From assembly GCA_016432585.1 (NCBI GenBank), contig CP066696.1:700113-764112 (forward strand): a stretch of 64,000 bases of DNA, given 5' to 3'. The stretch is from Candidatus Saccharibacteria bacterium. GTDB lineage: Bacteria; Patescibacteriota; Saccharimonadia; Saccharimonadales; Saccharimonadaceae. Below are positions 31,639 to 40,701 of the stretch, in pieces. Under the pieces are notes generated by a model. That model saw only the letters and a program-made list of their open reading frames with translations. It had not been told where the DNA came from and made no database searches. Position numbers and translations under genes: made by a program. Position 1 is the first letter of the stretch. The number at the start of each line of letters is the position of its first letter.

Positions 31639-34260
31639 TTATTTTCGATTCTTTTTGCGGTTTTGACGCTGGTTTTTCTTCTTTTTGCGAGCATCGTTCT
31701 TTTGCTTGCTCGCTTCGGCAGTCGTCTTTGCCTTTTTTGCCTTAAAGTCACGATCGCGGTTTTCTTCACCACCCGTTACTTCGTTAACGCCACGCTCAAC
31801 TGCTGTTTCTGCAAGACGTGTCAGCTCTGTATCGTATTCTTCATCTTCTTTTGCAACAACGTCGTGCTTGTGGACATGCATTACCGCACGAAGCACTTCG
31901 TCGCGAAGTGTCGCCTGTAAACTCTCGAACAGAGTTTGGGATTCTGAGCGATATTCAACCAATGGATCGCGCTGACCAACACTGCGCCAGTGAATTCCTT
32001 CGCGAAGATGTTGCATGTTTTCGAGGTGTTGCATCCATAGAGTATCGAGCACCTGCAGATAGACTTCGCGCTCGACTTTTCGCATAACTTCTGGAGTGAG
32101 CTCGTTCTCTTTGTCGGTATAAATCCGATCGATTTCGCTTAGCGCCAGCTCAAAGCGAGTTTTGTCTTTTTTCTCGGCACCAATAACAGAAAGCTCTTTT
32201 TCATCGACAGGAAAGACACTCTGGAACTCGTCGACAAACTTTGGATTGTTCTTTGCGGGAACATACGTCAGCTCACGCAGTTTGTTTTCGATAAGGCGCT
32301 GGATTTCTGGCTTGATATCGTCACCCTCTAGAATCTTGCGGCGCATAACATACACGACGCGGCGGTGACGGTTGATGACGTTGTCGTATTGAACCACGTT
32401 TTTTCGAGTATCGAAGTTGTAGCCTTCGACACGTTTTTGCGCGGCTTCAAGTGTCTTAGAAACAGTCTTGTTTTGGATCGGCTGGTCTTCATCGACGCCT
32501 AGCTTATCCATAAGACTCGCGATTCGCTCACCCTGGAAAATACGCATAAGGTCGTCTTCGGTCGATACGTAAAACTGCGTTTCACCTGGGTCGCCCTGGC
32601 GCCCGCCACGGCCACGAAGCTGGTTGTCGATACGTCGTGATTCGTGACGCTCCGAGCCAATAACCACAAGGCCACCTAGCTCCACAACACCCTTCCCAAG
32701 CTTAATGTCGGTACCACGACCCGCGATATTGGTTGCAAGCGTAATTGCTCCCTTTTCGCCGGCTTTTTCAATAATCGCCGCTTCGCGCTCGTTGTTTTTT
32801 GCGTTCAATATTTCGTAAGGAATCTTTTCTTTATCGAGCCACGCCGCGATCATCTCGTTTTTCGCAATAGACGCCGAACCCACGAGGACTGGTCGCCCTA
32901 GCTCGTGATATTCTTTAATCGCGTTTGCAACAGCCTTCAGCTTGCCTTTTTCGGTTTTAAAGATAAGGTCTTGCTTGTCTTCACGGACAACCGGCCTGTT
33001 CGATGGAATCTGAATAACATCAAGACTGTAAATCTGCTGGAATTCCTCGGCCTCGGTAAATGCCGTTCCTGTCATACCAGAAAGCTTGTTGTACAAGCGG
33101 AAATAGTTCTGGAATGAGATTGTCGCAAGCGTCATGCTTTCTTGAAGTACTGGAACGCCCTCTTTTGCTTCGATTGCTTGGTGAAGGCCTTCGTTGTAGC
33201 GGCGGCCCTGCATAAGACGACCGGTGTGCTCGTCGACAATAATCACTTCGCCGTCATTTGTTACGACATAGTCTTTATCACGCTTGAACAATGTTTGTGC
33301 GCGAAGTGCCTGGTCCATATGGTAGACAGAACGTACATATTCTGGTGTGTATAAGTTTTTTATACCCAAGAGTTTTTGCACTTTTTCAACACCTTCGTCG
33401 GTAAGGGCGACGCTTCGGCGCTTTTCGTCGAGCGTATAGTCTTCGGGGGTTAATTTTGCCGCGATCTTAGAGAACTGGTAGTAGCTATCTGGGTTTTCGG
33501 CAGCAGGTGCGCTAATAATGAGCGGCGTACGAGCTTCGTCGATAAGAATCGAGTCTACCTCGTCGACGATCGCAAAGTTAAGTTCGCGCTGACGTAGCAG
33601 TTCGACTTCGTTCACCATGTTGTCGCGAAGATAGTCGAATCCAAATTCGTTGTTTGTACCGTAAGTAATATCGGCAGCGTAGGCCTCTTTACGACTAACG
33701 GGGCGAAGTTTTCGCATACGAGGGTCGCTGTGCGCCTCGTTGTCGTAATCTTTGTCGTAAACGAATGAGGCATCGTTAACAATAACACCCGTCTGCAGGC
33801 CAAGGAAATCATACAATTCACCCATCCAGCTAGCGTCGCGCTGCGCCAGGTAGTCGTTCACTGTTACTACATGAACGCCCTTGCCATCAAGTGCATTTAG
33901 ATAGGTTGGAAGTGTTGCGACAAGCGTTTTACCCTCACCCGTTTTCATCTCGGCAACGTTACCTTCGTGAAGCGCCATACCACCAATTAGCTGCACATCA
34001 AAGTGGCGCATGCCAAGCACGCGCTCGCTTGATTCGCGCACGAGCGCGAATGCATCTGGCAGCAAAGTATCAAGTGTTTCGGTTTTTTTACCAAGACGTT
34101 TTTTTAAGACTTCCGTTTGCTTTTTCAGCTCGGGCTTGGTCATTTTTTTGTATTTATCGGTAAGCGCATTAATAGCCCCTACCTTTTTTTCTAACGTCTT
34201 CAAAATCCGAACTTGCGGATCACCAAACACCTTTGTCAGTGCTTTTTGTCTGTTTAGCAT
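31639..34260 (-). CDS. secA: Preprotein translocase ATPase SecA
   Basis: Motor of Sec secretion, 873 residues from ATG 34260. Walker A is TGEGKT (about 107-112). DEAD-type motif II is IVDEVDSILIDEART (about 205-220). The pre-protein cross-linking region, the second RecA fold (ATNIAGRGTDIKLG) and the RGRGGRQGDPGE loop are all present. The C-terminus ends in a very Lys-rich tail without the CxCx8CH zinc finger, so SecB binding is not expected. Start choice: GAGGGG 9 nt upstream of MLNRQ; the longer frame begins in the leader. The promoter is at 34305-34333. Confidence 0.97.
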   Translation of the reverse strand: MLNRQKALTKVFGDPQVRILKTLEKKVGAINALTDKYKKMTKPELKKQTEVLKKRLGKKTETLDTLLPDAFALVRESSERVLGMRHFDVQLIGGMALHEGNVAEMKTGEGKTLVATLPTYLNALDGKGVHVVTVNDYLAQRDASWMGELYDFLGLQTGVIVNDASFVYDKDYDNEAHSDPRMRKLRPVSRKEAYAADITYGTNNEFGFDYLRDNMVNEVELLRQRELNFAIVDEVDSILIDEARTPLIISAPAAENPDSYYQFSKIAAKLTPEDYTLDEKRRSVALTDEGVEKVQKLLGIKNLYTPEYVRSVYHMDQALRAQTLFKRDKDYVVTNDGEVIIVDEHTGRLMQGRRYNEGLHQAIEAKEGVPVLQESMTLATISFQNYFRLYNKLSGMTGTAFTEAEEFQQIYSLDVIQIPSNRPVVREDKQDLIFKTEKGKLKAVANAIKEYHELGRPVLVGSASIAKNEMIAAWLDKEKIPYEILNAKNNEREAAIIEKAGEKGAITLATNIAGRGTDIKLGKGVVELGGLVVIGSERHESRRIDNQLRGRGGRQGDPGETQFYVSTEDDLMRIFQGERIASLMDKLGVDEDQPIQNKTVSKTLEAAQKRVEGYNFDTRKNVVQYDNVINRHRRVVYVMRRKILEGDDIKPEIQRLIENKLRELTYVPAKNNPKFVDEFQSVFPVDEKELSVIGAEKKDKTRFELALSEIDRIYTDKENELTPEVMRKVEREVYLQVLDTLWMQHLENMQHLREGIHWRSVGQRDPLVEYRSESQTLFESLQATLRDEVLRAVMHVHKHDVVAKEDEEYDTELTRLAETAVERGVNEVTGGEENRDRDFKAKKAKTTAEASKQKNDARKKKKNQRQNRKKNRK

Positions 34261-34304
34261 ATAAAGAACCCCTCGTGAAACTTCTGTCAAATTAACTGTG
34301 GTCT

Positions 34305-34333
34305 ATTATACGCTGTTTCGTTTTAACAGACAA
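34305..34333 (-). promoter_or_regulatory. secA promoter
   Basis: Minus-strand TTGTCT (34328-34333), a 17-bp spacer and TATAAT (34305-34310). It is followed by a leader of about 40 nt with an SD. Confidence 0.65.
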
Positions 34334-34343
34334 TGTTGGGAAA

Positions 34344-34715
34344 TTACGATTCGCGGGCGTAACTACGCTTAAAGCGACTTAGTACGCCGCGGCTTCCGAC
34401 ATGCGGCATAGTCGCCTGTTTATATTTGCGTAGCTGTGTCATTAGTTTCATCTCTACAATATCCACCGCAGCAAGCATATTTACCGTTGAGTCGCTTGCT
34501 TCAACAACGCCACCGGGGACTGTTAATACCACCTCGGCCTCGTATTTATTACCGTGGTCTTTGTTGACTTCTTTTAGTCGCACATCAGCCGTTACGCTTT
34601 TGCGTGCGTGCTTTGGCAGGTAGCGATCAAGGCGACCGATCTTTTTGGTGACATACTTTTTCGTCGTGTCATCGAGATCGTACTTGATGCCCGTTATGGT
34701 GATTGCTTCAATCAT
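34344..34715 (-). CDS. hpf: Ribosome hibernation promoting factor (short form)
   Basis: 123 residues with the beta-alpha-beta fold of HPF/YfiA: ITITGIKYDLDDTTKKYVTKKIGRLDRYLP at the N-terminus and VDIVEMKLMTQLRKYK (about 88-103). It lacks the C-terminal dimerisation domain of long HPF, so 100S formation would need another factor. AGGAGG is 5 nt upstream of ATG, with a TATACT further up. Its 3' end meets the secA promoter. Confidence 0.92.
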   Translation of the reverse strand: MIEAITITGIKYDLDDTTKKYVTKKIGRLDRYLPKHARKSVTADVRLKEVNKDHGNKYEAEVVLTVPGGVVEASDSTVNMLAAVDIVEMKLMTQLRKYKQATMPHVGSRGVLSRFKRSYARES

Positions 34716-34759
34716 GCTACCCTCCTAACGTTTGGTTGGTACTTATAGTATAGCACTTT

Positions 34760-36058
34760 TTAAAGAATCTCGCGGCCGCCCATGTACGGCCGAAGTGCTT
34801 CGGGAATACGTATTGTTCCATCGGCTTGCTGGTGATTTTCGAGGATAGCAATAGGCCCACGACTAAGCGGTAAACCTGTCGCGTCGTTCGTGTGAATCAG
34901 CTCGACAGTTCCATTTTCGCGGCGAACGCGCGTCTTAAGGCGACGCGCCTGGTAGTCGGTCATGTAGTCGGCCGTGTGTGTTTCGCGATATTTACTCTGC
35001 CCCGGTAGCCACGCTTCAATATCGACACCGCGCGCGTTTGGCTTACCAATATCAGCCGTGCATTTCATAAGTACCTGATACGGAATCTCAAGCATTTGCA
35101 TGATTTTTTCTTGCACCGCAATCATGAACAGGTGCTCATTGAGCCCGTTTTCGGCAGTGCCCAAGCTCTCCATTTCGAGCTTGTCGAACTGGTGCATGCG
35201 GAACATACCTTCCATATCTTTGCCGTATGTCCCAGCTTCGCGGCGGAAGCTGGTAGCGTACCCAATATAGCGGAGTGGTAGCTGCTTTTCGTCGATGATT
35301 TCATCGGCGTGCATGCTTCCAAGAACATGCTCGGCACTTCCCTGAAGCCACAAATCGTCGCCTTCAATCTTGTAGCGATCGTCGCTAGGCTCCAGTCGAT
35401 CCATCGCATCGTAAAGCTCTGTCCGCAACATGTACGGAGGCAGAACCGGCAGGAATGGTTTGTTGCTGACGTTCAAATTGTTTTCGGCAATTATTTCATC
35501 GATAAACGCCTGATCGCTGAGCTTGTCCATAATCATTTGAATAAGGCCAAACTGTAACTTCACAAGATCACCCTTTAGGTAGGCAAAGCGAGAGCCGGCG
35601 ACTTTTGCTGCGCGTTCTTTATCTAGCCAGCCACGGGCATCGGCTAGCTCGGCGTGGTTCTTTACTGCAAAGTCGAACGTGCGAGGCTCGCCAACTTTTT
35701 TAGCAACCACGTTTTCATCTTCGGTCGCCCCTACAGGTACGTCGTTTAGTGCCATATTTGGCACTTTTTTAAGGAGTGTCGTAAATGCTTCGTCGGCTTC
35801 GCGGAGGTTTGTTTCGATCGTTCCTAACTGATCTTTAATTGCTTTTCCTTCGGCGATAAGCTCATCACTCGGACGTTCACCCTTCATACGAGAGGAGATG
35901 TCATTGCGCTGCTCGCGGAGTTGATCCGCTTGCTGCTGAAGCTGCCTTTTGGATGCGTCCAAACGCAAAACTTCCGCAATAGTGACGTCGTAACCTTTGC
36001 GGCGTGCGTTTTCTTGCACGGCATCGGCATTCTCTCGGATATATCGGATGTCTAACAT
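34760..36058 (-). CDS. serS: Seryl-tRNA synthetase
   Basis: Class II synthetase, 432 residues from ATG 36058. The N-terminal antiparallel coiled-coil arm (about 28-100) contacts the tRNA long variable arm. Motif 2 is GYATSFRREAGTYGKDMEGMFRMHQFDKLE in fragments at about 265-290. Motif 3 is NDATGLPLSRGPIAILENHQ (about 390-408). TATAAT (36065-36070) ends 6 nt before ATG; the longer frame to 36097 would include this promoter. Confidence 0.96.
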   Translation of the reverse strand: MLDIRYIRENADAVQENARRKGYDVTIAEVLRLDASKRQLQQQADQLREQRNDISSRMKGERPSDELIAEGKAIKDQLGTIETNLREADEAFTTLLKKVPNMALNDVPVGATEDENVVAKKVGEPRTFDFAVKNHAELADARGWLDKERAAKVAGSRFAYLKGDLVKLQFGLIQMIMDKLSDQAFIDEIIAENNLNVSNKPFLPVLPPYMLRTELYDAMDRLEPSDDRYKIEGDDLWLQGSAEHVLGSMHADEIIDEKQLPLRYIGYATSFRREAGTYGKDMEGMFRMHQFDKLEMESLGTAENGLNEHLFMIAVQEKIMQMLEIPYQVLMKCTADIGKPNARGVDIEAWLPGQSKYRETHTADYMTDYQARRLKTRVRRENGTVELIHTNDATGLPLSRGPIAILENHQQADGTIRIPEALRPYMGGREIL

Positions 36059-36134
36059 GCCCCTATTATACCCCGGAGAGAGGTAAAAACCTACCACTAT
36101 TGATATGCTTATGCTTTTATGCTATAATATATGT

Positions 36135-36656
36135 ATGGCTTTTCGTCGACAACTTAGTCCCGAAATGCGCGACGCCTATAAAAAAGAGGTCGTCGCGTCT
36201 CTTGAAAAAACTGGCCTTGATCGTGACACAACCCTTGTACTTGGCGGTGGCGCCATGGCACTCGCAGGCATCCGCCCAGCTGGCGATATCGACCTTATGG
36301 TTCCGCATTTTGTTTTTACGGATTTAAATACATACCGGCGCACGCCGAGCGGACTAATTCTGCAAAATAAATACGGTGCAAAGCACCCTTTTCTTGAAAC
36401 AACACCGGTTCATTTACCCCCGGATACAATGAATGTAGATATTACCCATCCTCACGATGCAATGCATCATGCCGGCAGCCCCGAATTAGACGACGAATTT
36501 ATTGCCACCCTGGATAATTTTGATGCGGTAGATGGCTATCATTTTCTACCACCAGAACTTGTTGCTGCTCATAAAAATAGGCCCGATCGCCCAAACAGCC
36601 GCAAAGATCGTAAAGACTTGCGGCTGATTAGGGATTTTCTAAAGGAGCGAGAGTAG
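36135..36656 (+). CDS. Nucleotidyltransferase-fold protein (AbiEii-like)
   Basis: 173 residues. The segment LVLGGGAMALAGIRPAGDIDLMVPH (about 33-57) has the GG...(G)D-x-D pattern of the Pol-beta nucleotidyltransferase fold, close to the AbiEii/MNT groups. Downstream, FLPPELVAAHKNRPDRPNSRKDRKDL resembles the K-x-x-R-x-K-D-x-x-D block of AbiEii-like proteins. No AbiEi-type antitoxin is next to it. TATAAT (36123-36128) ends 6 nt before ATG. Its stop abuts the stop of the opposing ABC permease gene. Confidence 0.7.
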   Translation: MAFRRQLSPEMRDAYKKEVVASLEKTGLDRDTTLVLGGGAMALAGIRPAGDIDLMVPHFVFTDLNTYRRTPSGLILQNKYGAKHPFLETTPVHLPPDTMNVDITHPHDAMHHAGSPELDDEFIATLDNFDAVDGYHFLPPELVAAHKNRPDRPNSRKDRKDLRLIRDFLKERE

Positions 36657-37931
36657 CTACTCGGTTCGGAGCGCCTCGATTGGATCGAGCCTTGCTGCCT
36701 TTCGTGCTGGAAAATATCCTGCGCCAACGGCAATAATCATGAGGCTTAAAATCAAGACAATGCTTGTCATTGGCTCAAACTTCAGTAGTTCTGTGCCAGG
36801 CTCGAGATTAAGGCTTTTTGTGATAAATGGATTCAACAAGCTGGTTGCGACAGCCAGGGCCGTTCCCATTGCACCGCCAAGAAATCCTACCCAGGCAGCC
36901 TCATAACGAAAGAGACGACCAATGTCTTTACGGCGAGCACCCAAGGCTTTCATAAGCCCAATTTGCTGAGTGCGCTCAAGCACGCTAATGTACTGGGTGT
37001 TGATGATTCCGAATATCGAGGCCAATATGGCCAAGAATCCGAATCCTGCCGCGCCCCATTGAACAACGCTAATAAACTGGAAAAGCGTTTCCTGAATATC
37101 TTTCAACGAGAAGACTGAGTATCCGGCCGCTTCAACCGCTTTTTGAACATCCTCGATATTAGCCCCGTCTTTTACGCGGACATTCAAGGCCTGGTATTCG
37201 TCACTCTGCGTCAAACCGGCCGTCTGGAATTCGTAAATAGCCCGGCCGTCATCGACAGAAAGTCGTAACGCAGCCTGGTAGCGCATTACCAACGTTGATT
37301 TTTTATCCACCGCCGCAATCGTGAAGGTCTTGTCGATATGATCGGCTGCGGCAAATCCTGCGCGTGGCTTTTCTATTCGCACGGTTATTGTTTTACCAAG
37401 CGCCTCTTCGGCCGTCTTAAATCCTAATGATTCAAGATATGCCTCGGGTATAACCACTTTTCCTTTTGGAATTTGGTTGTTTGTTAGCGTTCCTGCAAGC
37501 AAAGGAAGTGCTGTTTGATCTGCCTTGATGCTGAGCGGGGTTTCGTATTTTTTGCCTGTATTGCCGCTCGTCATATACGCCGCACTAATATTGTATTCTG
37601 GCGTAATTTCCCCCACACCCTCAACCGCTTGGATTTTTTTAATATCCTGGTTACTTAGAATACCTTGTTTCGTTGAGACACTTTCAGTGCCATATTCTTT
37701 CGGAGCGTCACTATCGCCGTTTTCATCGACTTTTGCAAATACCATAAGATTGCCTGCATCGCCGTTATTCGCGATAAGATCATCAGTATATGCCTGACCG
37801 CCAGCGCCAGCAGCAAGTGCAACGGTCACCGTAAACGCACCGACACTAATAGCGAGGCTAGTTAAAAGCGTGCGCGCCTTTGCCTGTCGTAAACTACGAC
37901 CAGCGCGACGGATTGTATCGCGAATACTCAT
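36657..37931 (-). CDS. MacB/FtsX-type ABC transporter permease
   Basis: 424 residues: an N-terminal helix (about 20-42), a large extracytoplasmic MacB-PCD domain (about 45-270), and three C-terminal helices with the FtsX-like motif MKALGARRKDIGRLFRYEAAWVGFLGGAMG between the first two. This is the mechanotransmission-type exporter fold used for lipoproteins, peptides or stress sensing. It shares an ATGA-type junction with the ATPase gene. The operon with PadR and PspC suggests envelope-stress export. Confidence 0.88.
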   Translation of the reverse strand: MSIRDTIRRAGRSLRQAKARTLLTSLAISVGAFTVTVALAAGAGGQAYTDDLIANNGDAGNLMVFAKVDENGDSDAPKEYGTESVSTKQGILSNQDIKKIQAVEGVGEITPEYNISAAYMTSGNTGKKYETPLSIKADQTALPLLAGTLTNNQIPKGKVVIPEAYLESLGFKTAEEALGKTITVRIEKPRAGFAAADHIDKTFTIAAVDKKSTLVMRYQAALRLSVDDGRAIYEFQTAGLTQSDEYQALNVRVKDGANIEDVQKAVEAAGYSVFSLKDIQETLFQFISVVQWGAAGFGFLAILASIFGIINTQYISVLERTQQIGLMKALGARRKDIGRLFRYEAAWVGFLGGAMGTALAVATSLLNPFITKSLNLEPGTELLKFEPMTSIVLILSLMIIAVGAGYFPARKAARLDPIEALRTE

Positions 37932-38620
37932 TAGTTTGCCCCTTTCTTGTGATTTATTTTTTCAATCACGCCATCTTTAATATGAATTTGCATGTTGCAC
38001 TTAGCGGCAAGTTCGGGATCGTGCGTAACAATAATAAGCGTTACACCGCGCGTTTTATTGTAAGTGAACAGCAGGTCTTCAATCACCGCACCAGTGACAC
38101 TATCTAGGTTGCCTGTTGGTTCGTCTGCAAACAGAATCGTTGGCTCATTAACAATCGCACGAGCAACTGCGAGTCGCTGTTTTTGACCCCCGGAAAGGTC
38201 CCGTGCACGGGATTTCTTTTTGTCGTAGAGTTCAACCGCGCGAAGCGCTTCGACAACCATATGATTACGTTTTCGCGGCGGAACATTGGCAATTTCCAGC
38301 GGAAGACTAACATTGTCGTAGCAGCTCTCGTTTGCCTGAACAAAGAAGCTTTGAAAAATAAAGCTCATGCGCTTCGATCGAAATATATCGATCTGCTTGG
38401 ATTTCATTCTTAGAATATCAACGCCATCAATAACAACTTCGCCCGTCTCTGGCCTATCGAGTCCGCTCATCGCGTGCATTAAGGTAGATTTGCCAGAGCC
38501 CGACTTTCCAAGTATCGCAACACTCGTTCCATCGGGAATAGTAAAGCTCGCCTCTTTCAGGGCAACGAACGCATTGCGTTTTTTGCCATATGTTTTTGTA
38601 ATGTTTTTAACTTCTATCAT
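37931..38620 (-). CDS. MacB-type ABC transporter ATPase
   Basis: 229 residues: Walker A GKSGSGKST (about 37-45), Q-loop FIFQSFFVQ, signature LSGGQKQR (about 142), Walker B ILFADEPTGNLDS and H-loop IIVTHD. It groups by motif with LolD/MacB ATPases. Upstream it overlaps the pspC-like gene by 4 nt; downstream it touches the permease gene. Confidence 0.93.
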   Translation of the reverse strand: MIEVKNITKTYGKKRNAFVALKEASFTIPDGTSVAILGKSGSGKSTLMHAMSGLDRPETGEVVIDGVDILRMKSKQIDIFRSKRMSFIFQSFFVQANESCYDNVSLPLEIANVPPRKRNHMVVEALRAVELYDKKKSRARDLSGGQKQRLAVARAIVNEPTILFADEPTGNLDSVTGAVIEDLLFTYNKTRGVTLIIVTHDPELAAKCNMQIHIKDGVIEKINHKKGAN

Positions 38621-40242
38621 TCTTCTTCACTTTCAATTGCTATTTTAGTGCAGCTAAGGGTATCGGTACGAGCTGGCATCGAATCTCCATTAACCACCAT
38701 GGTGCCGCTGCTAATCTCCCATACTTCGATACTTGAACGCACTCCTCGAGGGCATGACTTTTGATCATCAAGATTTAGCGTTTCAATCGTGCCGAGTTCT
38801 AGAGAAGCACCGCCTTTTATTGTTGCCTCTACCCGCGAAATTGTCGCGTCGAGTGCTGTTACTTCTGATTTGTTGTCTGCCTCAACCTGCAGCGTTTTTA
38901 CCGAGCCATCGCTAACGTGAACTTCTGCAGATTCATCAACACTTACAGCTAATGCGTCTTGGGTTTTTGCTGCGTATTCAATCGCCGACTTGCGCTCGGC
39001 ATTCACCGACTCTAGCGCTGGGCCGTACACAATGATAACTGGCTCACTGCCATCGCACCAAAATGCACGGCATATATCCCATTGCAACGCCTCGGTTTTA
39101 ATAACCAAGGTGTCATTCTCTACCGTGACCTTTAAGTTCATATCTTGCTCGGTCTTAAGAGCTGATCGAAGCGTTGCCGTTGGCGGCTCTGAACTCACCA
39201 CGTACTGAACCAGCACGTTTTGCGAATCAACCGAAAGCTTTTTTATATCTGCAACCGTATCCGGAAGCGTAACCTTTGATTCGTGCATGTTTGCCTTTAG
39301 TTCACTCGCATAACGAACGTTGCCATATTGAGCCAGGCCAATTGCCGTTCCGAACGATGCAAGCCCAAGAACAATAACAACGCAGATACTTACCAAAACA
39401 CGCTTGGTCATTTTTTGAACGAACGATGCATACGCCGTAAGGATACAAAGAGTCGTAAATAATGCACCACTCACAACGGCTAGCACGAATGCCGCAGTAA
39501 AGAACCCGCCGCCCTCGCTACCGTCGAGATAACTGTATTTTCCGTTATTTGCAATCACCGCCGCAGTAATAAGCGACGTTACGATAGCCGCACCAGCAGC
39601 CGTAATAACGCTCATGATCCCCAAAATAATCGTCACAATGCGCTTGGCGCCACCCTCGGACCGCTCCAATTTGCCCGTCTCACTTTCGTTCAGGCGCCGG
39701 ATCGACTTTGCCGTTACGGGCTTGCCTGCCATTTGGAGCTTATCGGCTGCTGTTCGCGCTGGTGGCACTGCAATCCACAACACCAAGTACACAAGAATTG
39801 CCGCACCGCCCGATAAAAATGCAACCAAAATAAATATCAAGCGAGTCCATACTGGGTTAACTTTATAGAATGCTGCGATTCCAGCCAACACACCCCCGGC
39901 AACACCCCTGTCTATATCACGAAATAATTTCCGCGACGAGCTATCTGTAGATTCTTCCTCATCGTCATCGGGACCAACGGCAATATCGCCGTCGCCCATA
40001 AAGTCGCGGGGCTCGCCAAGTTGCTGCTTTAGAGCCGTAACGTCATCATCTGATATAACACCACCCTTCGCAACACCTCGTTCGCTAAGAATTTCGGTGA
40101 TACGAATCTCGATATCATTAATAATTTCTGTGTCATCGCTGTATGATTCGAGTGTTTTCAAGTACGCCTCAAGGGTTTTCTTGGCGCTCAGCTCAACGTC
40201 GTACGGCGTCTTAGCGATATGAATGCGGGTAATTTCTTTCAT
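38617..40242 (-). CDS. PspC-domain membrane protein with C-terminal adhesin-like domain
   Basis: 541 residues. The N-terminus (1-80, KKTLEAYLKTLESY...) resembles a HAAS/DUF1700 helical segment. Residues about 108-165 are a PspC domain (IDRGVAGGVLAGIAAFYKVNPVWTRL then a helix). Three or four more helices follow (about 205-325), then an extracytoplasmic beta-helix-like region of DUF2807 type (about 340-540). AAGGA precedes ATG. The layout padR, pspC, ABC ATPase, ABC permease implies a membrane-stress sensor controlling an exporter (inference). Confidence 0.83.
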   Translation of the reverse strand: MKEITRIHIAKTPYDVELSAKKTLEAYLKTLESYSDDTEIINDIEIRITEILSERGVAKGGVISDDDVTALKQQLGEPRDFMGDGDIAVGPDDDEEESTDSSSRKLFRDIDRGVAGGVLAGIAAFYKVNPVWTRLIFILVAFLSGGAAILVYLVLWIAVPPARTAADKLQMAGKPVTAKSIRRLNESETGKLERSEGGAKRIVTIILGIMSVITAAGAAIVTSLITAAVIANNGKYSYLDGSEGGGFFTAAFVLAVVSGALFTTLCILTAYASFVQKMTKRVLVSICVVIVLGLASFGTAIGLAQYGNVRYASELKANMHESKVTLPDTVADIKKLSVDSQNVLVQYVVSSEPPTATLRSALKTEQDMNLKVTVENDTLVIKTEALQWDICRAFWCDGSEPVIIVYGPALESVNAERKSAIEYAAKTQDALAVSVDESAEVHVSDGSVKTLQVEADNKSEVTALDATISRVEATIKGGASLELGTIETLNLDDQKSCPRGVRSSIEVWEISSGTMVVNGDSMPARTDTLSCTKIAIESEEE

Positions 40243-40253
40243 ATAATCCTTTG

Positions 40254-40598
40254 TTAGATCTTTTTTAGAGTTGCGTTTAACGTTGCTATTTTTTGCGTGA
40301 CATGCGCCATAACTTCAGTACCGTACTCAGTTATCCGGTAATACTTGCGCGGCGGACCCTGCTCAGATTCTTGCCATTCATGCGCAAGAAGACCATCCTT
40401 TTGCAACCGGCTTAAAAGCGGGTAGATAGTCCCCTCAACAACAACAAGCTCCGCCGCGCTCAGGCGCCGAATAATGTCGCTTGTGTACATGGGCTCGCCG
40501 CTACAAACTCGCAGTACGCAGTAGGCCAAGAACCCCTTGCGAAGTTGCACGGCAAGTTGTTCGGCGTAGGTTTCGCTCGTTATTTCTTTTTGTATCAT
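40254..40598 (-). CDS. PadR-family transcriptional regulator
   Basis: 114-residue winged-helix protein of the short PadR type: GFLAYCVLRVCSGEPMYTSDIIRRL, then VVVEGTIYPLLSRLQKDGLLAHEW and GPPRKYYRITEYG. This first gene of the operon probably represses it. The promoter region has TTGACA followed by a TATAAC/TAACAT -10 that ends 6-8 nt before ATG, so initiation is leaderless and a PadR dimer could sit over the start. Confidence 0.92.
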   Translation of the reverse strand: MIQKEITSETYAEQLAVQLRKGFLAYCVLRVCSGEPMYTSDIIRRLSAAELVVVEGTIYPLLSRLQKDGLLAHEWQESEQGPPRKYYRITEYGTEVMAHVTQKIATLNATLKKI

Positions 40599-40644
40599 AG
40601 TTCTATGTTATACAAGGTACTGTTACTTGTCAATATATGCGCAT

Positions 40645-40677
40645 AAAAAAGAGGCGCACTGTTTTATAGGGCGCCTC
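40645..40677 (-). terminator. Terminator of the DUF2207 gene
   Basis: 7-bp stem GAGGCGC/GCGCCTC (40651-40657 and 40671-40677), with six T on the minus strand, 25 nt after the stop. Confidence 0.85.
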
Positions 40678-40701
40678 GAACAGCAGCATTAAAAGTGCAG
40701 C

